Assembly: GCF_016698665.1 (NCBI RefSeq)
Contig: NZ_CP068046.1
Coordinates: 806,001 to 870,000, forward strand
Source: Devosia rhizoryzae
Lineage (GTDB): Bacteria; Pseudomonadota; Alphaproteobacteria; Rhizobiales; Devosiaceae
Direction: 5' to 3'
DNA length: 64,000 bases
Under the pieces are notes generated by a model that saw nothing but the letters and a program-made list of their open reading frames with translations, was not told where the DNA came from and did no database searches. This document shows, in pieces, positions 54,964 through 63,164 of the stretch (positions within the stretch are counted from its first letter, which is position 1; each line of letters starts with the position of its first letter). The position numbers were made by a program, and so were the translations under genes.

Positions 54964-55668
54964 ATGTTCGGTTTAGATCCGAGTTTCCTTTCTTCGCTGC
55001 TTCAGGTCATCCTGATCGATCTGGTTCTGGCCGGCGACAATGCCGTGGTCATCGGGCTTGCGGCTGCGGGCCTGCCGGCCGATCTGCGCCGCCGGGCCAT
55101 TCTGATCGGTATTCTGGCAGCCACGGTGCTGCGCATCGGTTTTGCGCTGATCACGACGCAGCTGCTGTCGCTCGGGGGCGGCTTGCTGATCGCCGGCGGT
55201 GTGCTGCTGCTCTACGTCTGCTGGAAGATGTATCGCGAGCTCAGCGTCCCGCATGAGGAAGAGGGCGAGGCGACCGAGGCGCTGTCGGATGCCGACCACA
55301 ATGCCGATGGCAAGGTGGCCGGCAAGGCACCGCGCAAGACGCTGCGCCAGGCCGTCATCCAGATCATAATCGCCGACGTCTCGATGTCGCTCGACAACGT
55401 CCTGGCCGTGGCCGGCGCGGCGCAGCACCATTTCGAGGCGCTGATCTTTGGTCTTGCCCTGTCTGTGGTGATGATGGGCGTTGCCGCGACCTTTATCGCG
55501 CGGCTGCTGCATCGCTTCCGCTGGATCGCCTGGATTGGTCTTGTGATCATCCTCTTTGTCGCGATCCGCATGACGCTGGAAGGTCTGGGCGCGTTTGTCA
55601 CGATCCCGGAAATCCCGTTCCTCTACACGCCGCATGCGGTGGGTACCGCCGCAGCCGTTGCGCATTAG
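54964..55668 (+). CDS. TerC/YjbE family integral membrane protein
   Basis: A 234-residue protein with about seven membrane helices and the TerC signature repeated in two halves. SLLQVILIDLVLAGDNAVVIGLAAAGLP in the first has its mirror in VIQIIIADVSMSLDNVLAVAGAA. The acidic DN pairs (AGDNAV, SLDNVL) lie in the membrane and are proposed to handle metal ions such as Mn or Ca. A short acidic, His-containing cytoplasmic loop (HEEEGEATEALSDADHNADGK) separates the halves. The ATG at 54964 has AGGA upstream; a GTG at 54940 is also possible. It is transcribed alone. Confidence 0.9.
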   Translation: MFGLDPSFLSSLLQVILIDLVLAGDNAVVIGLAAAGLPADLRRRAILIGILAATVLRIGFALITTQLLSLGGGLLIAGGVLLLYVCWKMYRELSVPHEEEGEATEALSDADHNADGKVAGKAPRKTLRQAVIQIIIADVSMSLDNVLAVAGAAQHHFEALIFGLALSVVMMGVAATFIARLLHRFRWIAWIGLVIILFVAIRMTLEGLGAFVTIPEIPFLYTPHAVGTAAAVAH

Positions 55669-55741
55669 CCTTTGGTAACCACGGGATGATGTTGTCGGCA
55701 TTTGTCCCGCGCCGATAGGAAATTGCACACTTCGCTTCGAT

Positions 55742-55769
55742 AGTTTCCGGCTGAACAAAGCCGGAAACT
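55742..55769 (+). promoter_or_regulatory. Perfect hairpin upstream of the FemAB-like gene start
   Basis: AGTTTCCGGCT (55742-55752) and AGCCGGAAACT (55759-55769) pair perfectly over 11 bases with a GAACAA loop, ending four bases before the ATG at 55774. The likely Shine-Dalgarno (CCGGAAA) is inside the stem. It could control translation or mark the end of the upstream transcript. Confidence 0.6.
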
Positions 55770-55773
55770 CGTC

Positions 55774-56946
55774 ATGACAGCCTTTACAGGCCTGGTCTCA
55801 GACCCAATTACCGCAGAGCCTCAGGCGCCGGCCCGGTCCGGTCTGGTTCTGGCTGTGCGCAAGGTCGACGGTGCCGAGTTCGACCGGATCGTTTCGGGCT
55901 TCGACGGCGTCTGCAAGGAACAGCTTTATCGCTTTGCCGCCGTCCGCTGGCCGGGCGTCGTGCTCGAGCCGCGGCTGTTCGAACTCGAACGGCGCGTGGT
56001 CGGCGGTGTGCTGATGATGGTGCAGAAGCTGCCACTCGGCCTTGCCCGGATTGCGATTGCCAAGTGGGGTCCGATGCTGGCTGACAGCGGCAGCAGCAGG
56101 GCATCCGAGACCTATCAGGGCATGATCGAAGCGCTGGTGACCGAATATGCGGACAAGCGCGGGATGATGATTTCGCTGCTGCCGCACGCGTCGGTCAAGG
56201 CGCAGAACGGCCAATATCGGGCTCTGCTGGCGCGGGGCTTCCGGCCCGGTGCGGCGCTGCCCTATCCCGACCGTTACCTGGTCAACCTCCGGCTCAGCGA
56301 CCCAGATCAACGTGCCAGCTTCGACCAGACCTGGCGGCGCCAACTAAAGCGGGCGGAAAAGGCTGGACTGGTCTTTGAACGGGCAGGGGCGGATCGGCTC
56401 GGCGAGTTCAAGGCGCTTTATGCGACCATGACCGACCGCAAGCAGTTCCGCGACCATTCGGCGTTTGAAACCATCGACAGCCTCATGGAACTCGACGAAC
56501 CCGCCCGGCCGGAGCTGTTCTTCGTGCGGCATGAGGAACAACTGGTCGCCGGCGCCGTGATCTTCAAGGCAGGGGAGCGCGCAGCCTATCTTTATGGCGC
56601 CACCAATGATCAGGCATTGCCACTGCGGGCGGGCTACTTTCTTCATTGGCAGGTGATCCGCTGGCTGCGCGATCATGCGCGGGCCGGCTGGTACGACCTT
56701 GGCGGCACCGATGGTTATTCCGGGCTGCACCAGTTCAAAAAGGGCATGGTCGGCGATCAAGGCGTGATCCGGCCCTTGCCGCCGGTGCTGAACTACGCCA
56801 GGAGCCCATTGGCTTTCTGGCTAGGCGCAACGGCTCTTGGCGCGCGCGAACTTCTCAACGACATCCGCCGCAAGATCGACGCGCGCCACCCTTCCGGTGT
56901 GCGGCCGGACCTGGCGCCCACCATCCTGGATAACAGCAGCCTATGA
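55774..56946 (+). CDS. FemAB/GNAT-like peptidyl or acyl transferase
   Basis: A 390-residue protein of the FemAB-like fold (two linked GNAT domains). Features include the N-terminal LPLGLARIAIAKWGPMLADSGSS and the middle RYLVNLRLSDPDQRASFDQTWRRQLKRAEKAGLVFERAG. ELFFVRHEEQLVAGAVIFKAGERAAYLYGATNDQALPLRAGYFLHWQVIRWLRDHARAGWYDLGGTDGYSGLHQFKKGMVG follows, which closely matches the FemAB/BacB-type core. Such enzymes transfer amino acids to peptidoglycan or acyl groups to polysaccharides. A perfect hairpin lies directly before the start. It overlaps the flippase gene by four bases, implying co-translation and a shared substrate. Confidence 0.82.
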   Translation: MTAFTGLVSDPITAEPQAPARSGLVLAVRKVDGAEFDRIVSGFDGVCKEQLYRFAAVRWPGVVLEPRLFELERRVVGGVLMMVQKLPLGLARIAIAKWGPMLADSGSSRASETYQGMIEALVTEYADKRGMMISLLPHASVKAQNGQYRALLARGFRPGAALPYPDRYLVNLRLSDPDQRASFDQTWRRQLKRAEKAGLVFERAGADRLGEFKALYATMTDRKQFRDHSAFETIDSLMELDEPARPELFFVRHEEQLVAGAVIFKAGERAAYLYGATNDQALPLRAGYFLHWQVIRWLRDHARAGWYDLGGTDGYSGLHQFKKGMVGDQGVIRPLPPVLNYARSPLAFWLGATALGARELLNDIRRKIDARHPSGVRPDLAPTILDNSSL

Positions 56947-58268
56947 GCCTTGCACGGCGGCTGTTGTCGCAATCCACGATCATCTTCGGCGGGCGGCTGT
57001 TTGGAGCCGGTCTCATCTTTCTGGTGCAGGCCTTCATCGCGCGCTTTTGGGGCGCTGCGATCCTGGGCGAATACCTGATCATCATGGCCGTGGTGAACCT
57101 TGTTTCCACCGTCATGCCGCTCGGTTTCCAGACCGTCAGCACCTACTTTGCGGCCGAATACCGGGCGCGCGGCGATCGCCGGCAGTTCACCGCATTTCTC
57201 ATGCGCAGCTATGCCCATGTGGCGCTGATGTTCGTGATCCTGTGCCTTGCAGGGCCTCTCGCGCTCGAACTCTTCGGGCTGGGCGGAAGCTCGCTTGCGC
57301 AGCACTTCATGCCGGTCGCGCTGCTCGGCCTTGCGGCCGCCGTGGTCTATGTCAGCGGCAATGTGCTGATCGGCATCAAGCGGCCCTATGCCGGGCTCTT
57401 CGCCGATGGCGTATTTCGCCCGATGATGATGATGACGCTGTTCTTTGCCTGCGCCCTCACTATCGCTGAACCGCAGCAAAGCTTCGGCACCATGCTTTGG
57501 GCCGTGGCTTTCGGTTACCTCGCAATCGCCGTGGGCCATTTCACCATCCTGATGCTGTCGCTGTCCCGGGTAGAGGATACCGCGCCGGCGCGTCCGGCCG
57601 AAGTGTCGCGCTGGTGGCGCTTTGCGACGCCTTGGGTGCTGATCACCATCGCGACCGACTACTTTTTCGACATCGACCTGCTGCTGCTCGCGACGATTCT
57701 CGAGCCGGAAGAACTCGCGATCTTTGGCGTCTGCACGCGCATCTTTGCGCTGGTCTCTTTCGGCGTCTCTGCGGTCTATTTCGTGACCTTCCCCGACATG
57801 TTCGAGAGCGAAGCCAAAGCCGATCGCCAGGCGTTTCATCGTAAAGTCGGGGAAGCGAACCTTGCGGCCAGCGTGGTTTCGATTGGCCTCTTCATCATCG
57901 TGGCGGCAGGGGCACCCTTCGCGCTTAGCATCTTCGGACCGTCGTTCACTTCTGGTGCCGTGCCGATGGCGATCCTATGCCTCGCGCTGGTGGTGCGGGC
58001 CCTTCTGGGCCCTGCGTCCATGGTGCTCTCCATCCACGATCGGCCATGGTCGAGCCTGCCGGCAGTGGCGCTGGGCATGGTGACGCTGGTGATCGGCAAC
58101 TGGCTGCTGGTGCCGAGCCTTCACTTGACCGGCGCGGCGCTAGCGGCGCTGATCGCCATCACGGTCTGGTCAATCGGGCTGTGGCTGATCGCTTTGCGGC
58201 TGGCCAAGATCGATGTTTCGATCCTGCAATGGCTGCGCTCGCGCCGGGCTGCCGTGCCGGCGGAGTGA
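56943..58268 (+). CDS. Polysaccharide flippase (Wzx/MATE-like, MOP superfamily)
   Basis: A 441-residue integral membrane protein with about 12-14 helices and the MOP-superfamily pattern. It opens LLSQSTIIFGGRLFGAGLIFLVQAFIARFWGAAILGEYLIIMAVVNLVSTVMPLGFQTVSTYFAAEYRARG, typical of O-antigen/exopolysaccharide flippases. It carries undecaprenyl-linked repeat units across the inner membrane. The four-base ATGA overlap with the FemAB-like gene shows translational coupling. No glycosyltransferases are nearby, so the glycan is unknown. Confidence 0.87.
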   Translation: MSLARRLLSQSTIIFGGRLFGAGLIFLVQAFIARFWGAAILGEYLIIMAVVNLVSTVMPLGFQTVSTYFAAEYRARGDRRQFTAFLMRSYAHVALMFVILCLAGPLALELFGLGGSSLAQHFMPVALLGLAAAVVYVSGNVLIGIKRPYAGLFADGVFRPMMMMTLFFACALTIAEPQQSFGTMLWAVAFGYLAIAVGHFTILMLSLSRVEDTAPARPAEVSRWWRFATPWVLITIATDYFFDIDLLLLATILEPEELAIFGVCTRIFALVSFGVSAVYFVTFPDMFESEAKADRQAFHRKVGEANLAASVVSIGLFIIVAAGAPFALSIFGPSFTSGAVPMAILCLALVVRALLGPASMVLSIHDRPWSSLPAVALGMVTLVIGNWLLVPSLHLTGAALAALIAITVWSIGLWLIALRLAKIDVSILQWLRSRRAAVPAE

Positions 58269-58832
58269 TCAGGCGCCGACAAGGCCTTTGAGGCGGTTTT
58301 TCATGCGCTGCAGGCGGCCGACATAGCCGCTGTCATAGGGCACGTCCTGGCGGGTGTAGAACTTTTCGATGAGGAGATAATCCTCGCCGAAAATGTGCTT
58401 TTCCAAGAGCGCCGTCTCCCGATAGCCATAGCGCTTGAGCAGCATGCGGGCGACTTCGTTTTCCGGCCGCACGAAGGTGAAGGCCTTGTGGAAGCGGTTG
58501 TTGTTCCAATGCTCGTCGAAGGCGCGCATGCCGAACATGCCCAGCTTTGTCTGCCGGTGCGAGGGGAAGACCCAGCTCCAGTAGCGGAAAACCGCGCCGC
58601 AATCGGGACCCGAAACCATGGCGCCGCCCGGCACGCCATCGGCGCACATCAGCATGATGTGCCAGGGGTCCATGGCCAGGAGCCCGCGCAAAAAGGTCTT
58701 GTCCAGCCGCCCGGCCTCGTGGCGCTTGAAGCGCTCACTGTAATGGGGCGAGGTGAGGATCACGTCCTGCAGCTCGCGATAGACGAGGTCGATATCGGCT
58801 GGGGTCGCAGCGCGGATGGTCATTTCGGCCAT
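58269..58832 (-). CDS. GNAT family N-acetyltransferase
   Basis: A 187-residue acetyltransferase-fold protein (TIRAATPADIDLVYRELQDVILTSPHYSERFKRHEAGRLDKTFLRGLLAMDPWHIMLMCADGVPGGAMVSGPDCGAVFRYWSWVFPSHRQTKLGMFGMRAFDEHWNNNRFHKAFTFVRPENEVARMLLKRYGYRETALLEKHIF). The acetyl-CoA loop is degenerate (R-Q-T-K-L-G-M-F-G), but the GNAT order is clear. Its stop abuts the flippase stop, so it converges on the surface-polymer pair; the subject may be the same glycan. The ATG at 58832 has GAGGAG six bases upstream. Confidence 0.8.
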   Translation of the reverse strand: MAEMTIRAATPADIDLVYRELQDVILTSPHYSERFKRHEAGRLDKTFLRGLLAMDPWHIMLMCADGVPGGAMVSGPDCGAVFRYWSWVFPSHRQTKLGMFGMRAFDEHWNNNRFHKAFTFVRPENEVARMLLKRYGYRETALLEKHIFGEDYLLIEKFYTRQDVPYDSGYVGRLQRMKNRLKGLVGA

Positions 58833-58963
58833 GGGTTGGCTCCTCGTGTCTGATCGCATCTTAAGAGACGGCAGTTAACACCGTGCTGCTGCTCCGGTTT
58901 GGCCTTGCCGGTGGCGGTGCCGGTCCATTAGAAGCTTGGGTGGGAGAGACAGGGAGGAAGCCG

Positions 58964-60907
58964 ATGAGCGAGCAGCTCATATTCCAGCCAAGTGCGGCCG
59001 CAATTGCACACACCCACATCAATGCCGAGCAGTATGCGGCGCTTTACGAGCGGTCTGTCAGCGACCCCGATGGATTCTGGGCCGAGCAGGCCAAGCGGCT
59101 CGACTGGGTGACTTTCCCTACCAAGATCAAGAACACGACGTTTGAATATCCCGATGTCTCGATCAAATGGTTCGAGGATGGGGTGCTCAATGTTTCCTAT
59201 AATTGCATCGACCGGCACCTCGACAAGCGCGGTGATCAGGTGGCCATTATCTGGGAAGGCGATGCGCCGGGCACCCAGGATCAGGTCACTTATCGGCAAT
59301 TGCATGAGCGCGTCTGCCGCTATGCCAATGTGCTCAAGGCCAATGGCGTCCAAAAGGGCGATCGCGTCACCATTTACATGCCCATGGTCATCGACACCGC
59401 GGTGGCAATGCTGGCCTGCGCCCGCATCGGCGCCGTGCATTCGGTGATCTTCGGCGGGTTTTCGCCGGATTCGATCGCCGGACGCGTTGGCGATTGCGGC
59501 TCCAAGATCATTCTCACGGCCGATGAAGGCCGCCGCGGCGGTAAGATCATTCCGCTCAAGAAAGCGGTCGACGAAGCGCTGACCAAGGTCGGTGGCGTCG
59601 AAAAGGTCATCGTCGTCAAGGTCACCGGCAATGCCGTGAACATGGAGCCGGGTCGCGACCTCTGGTACCATGAGGAAGCTGCCAAGGTTTCGGCCGATTG
59701 CCCACCCGAGCCGATGAATGCCGAAGATCCGCTTTTCATCCTTTATACGTCGGGTTCGACCGGCAAGCCCAAGGGCGTGTTGCACACTACGGGCGGCTAT
59801 CTGGTCTATGGCTCGCTGACGCATCAGCTGAGCTTCGACTATCGCGACGGCGAAGTCTTTTGGTGCACGGCGGACGTGGGCTGGATCACCGGCCACACCT
59901 ATATCGTCTACGGACCGCTGGCCAATGGCGCGACGACGCTGATGTTCGAAGGCGTGCCGAGCTACCCCGATGCCAGCCGCTTCTGGCAGGTGGTGGAAAA
60001 GCACAAGGTCAACATTTTCCACACCGCGCCGACCGCCATCCGGGCGCTGATGGGCGCTGGCGCCGAATATGCCGACAAATACGACATGCCGACGCTGCGC
60101 CTCCTGGGCACGGTCGGCGAGCCGATCAACCCCGAGGCCTGGCTCTGGTATTCCAAGCATGTGGGCAAGGATCGCTGCACGGTGGTGGATGCCTGGTGGC
60201 AGACCGAGACCGGCGGCCACATGATCGCGCCGTTTCCTGGGGCAATTCCGACCAAGCCGGGTTCGGCAACCAAGCCGTTCTTCGGCGTGCAGCCGGTGGT
60301 GCTGTCTCCCGAGGGCAAGCTCCAGGAGCAGACCAAGGCTGAAGGCGTGCTGGCGATCAAGGATAGCTGGCCGGGGCAGATGCGCAGCGTTTATGGCGAT
60401 CACCAGCGTTTCGTCGAAACCTATTTCAGCCAGTACAAGGGCTACTACTTCACCGGCGACGGCTGCCGGCGCGATGAGGATGGCTATTACTGGATCACCG
60501 GCCGCGTCGACGATGTGCTCAATGTTTCGGGCCACCGTCTCGGTACCGCCGAAGTCGAAAGTGCCCTCGTCGCCCATCCCAAGGTTTCGGAAGCTGCCGT
60601 CGTGGGTTACCCGCACGACATCAAGGGGCAGGGGATCTACTGCTATGTGACGCTGATGGCCGGCGAGCAGAGCACGGACGAGTTGCGCAGCGAGCTCAAG
60701 ACCTGGGTGCGCAAGGAAATCGGCCCAATCGCGACGCCGGACCTGATCCAGTGGGCGCCTGGGCTGCCCAAGACCCGTTCCGGCAAGATCATGCGCCGCA
60801 TCTTGCGCAAGGTGGCCGAGAACGACTTCGGCGCTCTCGGTGATACCTCTACCCTGGCCGATCCGACGGTCGTTGATGACCTGATCGCCAATCGGCAGAA
60901 CAAGTGA
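58964..60907 (+). CDS. acs: Acetyl-CoA synthetase
   Basis: Activates acetate with ATP to acetyl-CoA. The 647-residue product has the full ANL-superfamily set: [23 protein letters not shown] (motif I), [34 protein letters not shown] (acetate pocket with the Trp typical of Acs), [37 protein letters not shown], and [16 protein letters not shown] near the C terminus. The last contains the lysine acetylated for regulation in many species. AGGGAGGAAG precedes the ATG. A weak stem-loop follows. Confidence 0.97.
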   Translation: MSEQLIFQPSAAAIAHTHINAEQYAALYERSVSDPDGFWAEQAKRLDWVTFPTKIKNTTFEYPDVSIKWFEDGVLNVSYNCIDRHLDKRGDQVAIIWEGDAPGTQDQVTYRQLHERVCRYANVLKANGVQKGDRVTIYMPMVIDTAVAMLACARIGAVHSVIFGGFSPDSIAGRVGDCGSKIILTADEGRRGGKIIPLKKAVDEALTKVGGVEKVIVVKVTGNAVNMEPGRDLWYHEEAAKVSADCPPEPMNAEDPLFILYTSGSTGKPKGVLHTTGGYLVYGSLTHQLSFDYRDGEVFWCTADVGWITGHTYIVYGPLANGATTLMFEGVPSYPDASRFWQVVEKHKVNIFHTAPTAIRALMGAGAEYADKYDMPTLRLLGTVGEPINPEAWLWYSKHVGKDRCTVVDAWWQTETGGHMIAPFPGAIPTKPGSATKPFFGVQPVVLSPEGKLQEQTKAEGVLAIKDSWPGQMRSVYGDHQRFVETYFSQYKGYYFTGDGCRRDEDGYYWITGRVDDVLNVSGHRLGTAEVESALVAHPKVSEAAVVGYPHDIKGQGIYCYVTLMAGEQSTDELRSELKTWVRKEIGPIATPDLIQWAPGLPKTRSGKIMRRILRKVAENDFGALGDTSTLADPTVVDDLIANRQNK

Positions 60908-60912
60908 AAAAA

Positions 60913-60945
60913 CGGGCGGTGACCACGTTCACCGCCCGGTTGAGT
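60913..60945 (+). terminator. Stem-loop after acs
   Basis: CGGGCGGTGA (60913-60922) pairs with TCACCGCCCG (60929-60938), followed by the weak T stretch GTTGAGTTT. Confidence 0.65.
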
Positions 60946-60971
60946 TTGGCGGGGCCGGTGGTGAAGGTTGG

Positions 60972-61052
60972 TCACCCACCGGCCGCGTCCGCCTCGGGTG
61001 CAAACTGAGCGTATTTGCCTTCCAGCGCATCCTCCCAAAGGGGGATGTTCAT
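60972..61052 (-). CDS. Possible short ORF or gene remnant
   Basis: A 26-codon frame on the minus strand (MNIPLWEDALEGKYAQFAPEADAAGG). It has balanced, protein-like composition, and the frame remains open upstream for another ten codons (QKNILAAKPGIS). It lacks a good ribosome binding site. It may be the degraded C terminus of a lost gene or a short peptide; it lies between acs and the glycosidase on the opposite strand. Confidence 0.25.
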   Translation of the reverse strand: MNIPLWEDALEGKYAQFAPEADAAGG

Positions 61053-61106
61053 CGAAATGCCGGGTTTCGCGGCAAGAATATTCTTTTGTTACCAGAGGAT
61101 AGTCCC

Positions 61107-62195
61107 GTGCTGCGCATAGTCTCCATATCGCTCCTCGCCGCGCTTCTTACTGTGCCCAGCATCGCGGCGGATGAAACGCTGGAGAAGATGGCCGGCCAGA
61201 TGATCGTGGTCGGGTTCCAGGGCGACAGCGTTGGCGACGCAGGGGTCAAAGCTGTAGAGGCCGAACTTGCGGCAGGCCGGCTCGGCGGCGTCATGTTCTT
61301 GAAGACCAATGTGGCGAGCCTTCCTGCGGTGCGAGAATTGAATGCGCTGTTCCGGGAGGCGTCACGAGACCTGCCGCCGTTTCTGACGCTCGATCAGGAG
61401 GGCGGAGCCGTGGAACGGCTGACGGAAGCGGTAGGGTTCACCGAAATTGCGAACGCTGCCAAGATCGCCGCTGACAACTCGCCGGAAGAAGCTGAAGCGA
61501 TCTATGCGAAGATGGCGGCGGGCATCGCGGCCGAGGGTTTTTCCGTCAATTTCGGTCCGGTGGCGGACCTCAACACCAACCCCAATAACCAGATCATTGC
61601 GCGCTTCGGTCGCTCGTTTTCCGCCGATCCGAACGTGGTGACCGCATATGACACCGCCTTTATCGAAGCCCATCGGGCAGCAGGGCTGATCACGGCGCTC
61701 AAGCATTTCCCCGGGCACGGCTCATCCACCGCCGACAGCCATGAGGGTTTTGTCGACATTACTGAGAGCTGGAACGAGGCGGAGCTCGAGCCTTATCGTG
61801 CGCTGATCGCCGCCAACATGGCCGACATGGTGATGGTGGGGCACCTCTACCATGCAGACTATGCCGATGGTGACGGGGAGACCCCGTCTTCCTTATCGCC
61901 GCGCTGGATCGATGGCGTGCTGCGCGGCGAGCTGGGCTTTGGCGGCGTTGTCATCAGCGACGACCTCGAAATGGGCGCCATCCGTGAGCACTTCACCACG
62001 AAGGAAACGGTGACCAAGGCCGTTCGCGCGGGCATGGACATTCTTCTTTTCTCCAACACCGCCGACTATCATCCGGAGCTGTCGCGCGAAATTCTGGCCA
62101 TTCTCGTCAGCGAAGCCGAGGCAGACTCCGAATTTCAAGCCAGGATCAAAGCGAGCTATCACCGGATCGTTGACCTCAAGGCGCGCCTGCAGTAG
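61107..62195 (+). CDS. Glycoside hydrolase family 3 (NagZ-like) protein
   Basis: A 362-residue family 3 glycosidase with the N-acetylhexosaminidase hallmarks. LTLDQEGGAVERLTE is followed by NFGPVADLNTNPNNQIIARFGRSFSADP, the catalytic His-Asp region ALKHFPGHGSSTADSHEGFVDI and the conserved VVISDDLEMGAI nucleophile Asp. NagZ removes GlcNAc from peptidoglycan fragments in recycling. Unlike typical cytoplasmic NagZ, a signal peptide is present (RIVSISLLAALLTVPSIAA), so it is probably exported. The GTG at 61107 follows AGAGGAT. An ATG is not available at this end. Confidence 0.88.
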   Translation: MLRIVSISLLAALLTVPSIAADETLEKMAGQMIVVGFQGDSVGDAGVKAVEAELAAGRLGGVMFLKTNVASLPAVRELNALFREASRDLPPFLTLDQEGGAVERLTEAVGFTEIANAAKIAADNSPEEAEAIYAKMAAGIAAEGFSVNFGPVADLNTNPNNQIIARFGRSFSADPNVVTAYDTAFIEAHRAAGLITALKHFPGHGSSTADSHEGFVDITESWNEAELEPYRALIAANMADMVMVGHLYHADYADGDGETPSSLSPRWIDGVLRGELGFGGVVISDDLEMGAIREHFTTKETVTKAVRAGMDILLFSNTADYHPELSREILAILVSEAEADSEFQARIKASYHRIVDLKARLQ

Positions 62196-62282
62196 CGGCT
62201 TTCCTCTGCTTTGTGCCGGCTGTTATTTGCAGCCGCGCTTGCACTCGCTAAGATGGTTCGATGAAGCGGAGGCCTTTTGCTC

Positions 62283-63080
62283 ATGACAGATGACCGAGAG
62301 GTCCGGCGCGTCCGGGCGCTGTTCCTGTCCGATGTGCATCTGGGCATGAAGCCGATCCGCGTTGGTCAGCTGATCGATTTTCTGCGCGGTCACGACGCCG
62401 AAACGATCTACCTCGTCGGCGATATCATCGATGGCTGGCGCCTTGCCAAGGGCTGGCACTGGCCTTCCGAATACAACGTGCTGATCGACCTTCTGCTGCA
62501 AAAAGCGACTGCCGGGGCACGCATCATCTATCTGCCCGGCAACCATGACGAGTTCTTGCGCGAGTATCTCGGCACCTATTTTGGCGAGGTGCAGTTTGTG
62601 GACCGAACGGTGCATACCTCGGCAACTGGCAAGACCTATCTCGTCATCCATGGCGACCAGTTCGACGTCGTGGTGATGAATGCCAAGTGGCTCGCCCATG
62701 TCGGGGACTGGGCCTATAACGCCGCCCTGCGCCTCAACCTTGCGGTGAACTGGGTGCGGCGTCGACTTGGGCTGCAATATTGGTCACTGAGCGCCTGGGC
62801 CAAGCAGAAGGTCAAGAACGCTGTTTCCGTGATCGGGCGCTTCGAGGAAGCCTTGGTGCACGAGGCCAAGCAATCGGGCGTTGATGGCGTCATATGCGGC
62901 CACATCCATCTCGCCGATATGCATGATCGGCTGGGCATCCAGTACATCAATACCGGCGATTGGGTGGAGAGCTGTACGGCAGTTGTGGAGAACCATGACG
63001 GGCAGTTCGAACTGATCCGCTGGACCGAAATGGTGGCCGGCGAGCCACGCCGGATGCGTGCCAAGCGCAGTGCAGTCTAG
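62283..63080 (+). CDS. LpxH-like UDP-2,3-diacylglucosamine pyrophosphatase / metallophosphoesterase
   Basis: A 265-residue calcineurin-type phosphoesterase. The five metal-binding motifs are clear: FLSDVHLG, VGDIIDGW, PGNHDEFL, VIHGDQFD and ICGHIHLAD. The YINTGDWVESCTAVVE end is typical of this LpxH-like branch, which includes enzymes that trim UDP-diacyl-glucosamine in lipid A synthesis. The ATG at 62283 is used; a TTG six bases earlier is the other option. It ends 84 bases before the transporter gene. Substrate assignment is by family only. Confidence 0.85.
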   Translation: MTDDREVRRVRALFLSDVHLGMKPIRVGQLIDFLRGHDAETIYLVGDIIDGWRLAKGWHWPSEYNVLIDLLLQKATAGARIIYLPGNHDEFLREYLGTYFGEVQFVDRTVHTSATGKTYLVIHGDQFDVVVMNAKWLAHVGDWAYNAALRLNLAVNWVRRRLGLQYWSLSAWAKQKVKNAVSVIGRFEEALVHEAKQSGVDGVICGHIHLADMHDRLGIQYINTGDWVESCTAVVENHDGQFELIRWTEMVAGEPRRMRAKRSAV

Positions 63081-63164
63081 GCGCGTCGATTGACTCTTGC
63101 CACCGCCGGCCAATGGAGTCACTGAGGGAAACGCGGCGTGCTTCGCGCCGGGAGTTTCTTTTCC

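Noticed and set aside
58928..60616. Long minus-strand frame opposite acs
   Set aside because: acs is intact with every ANL motif; the opposite frame is a compositional shadow.
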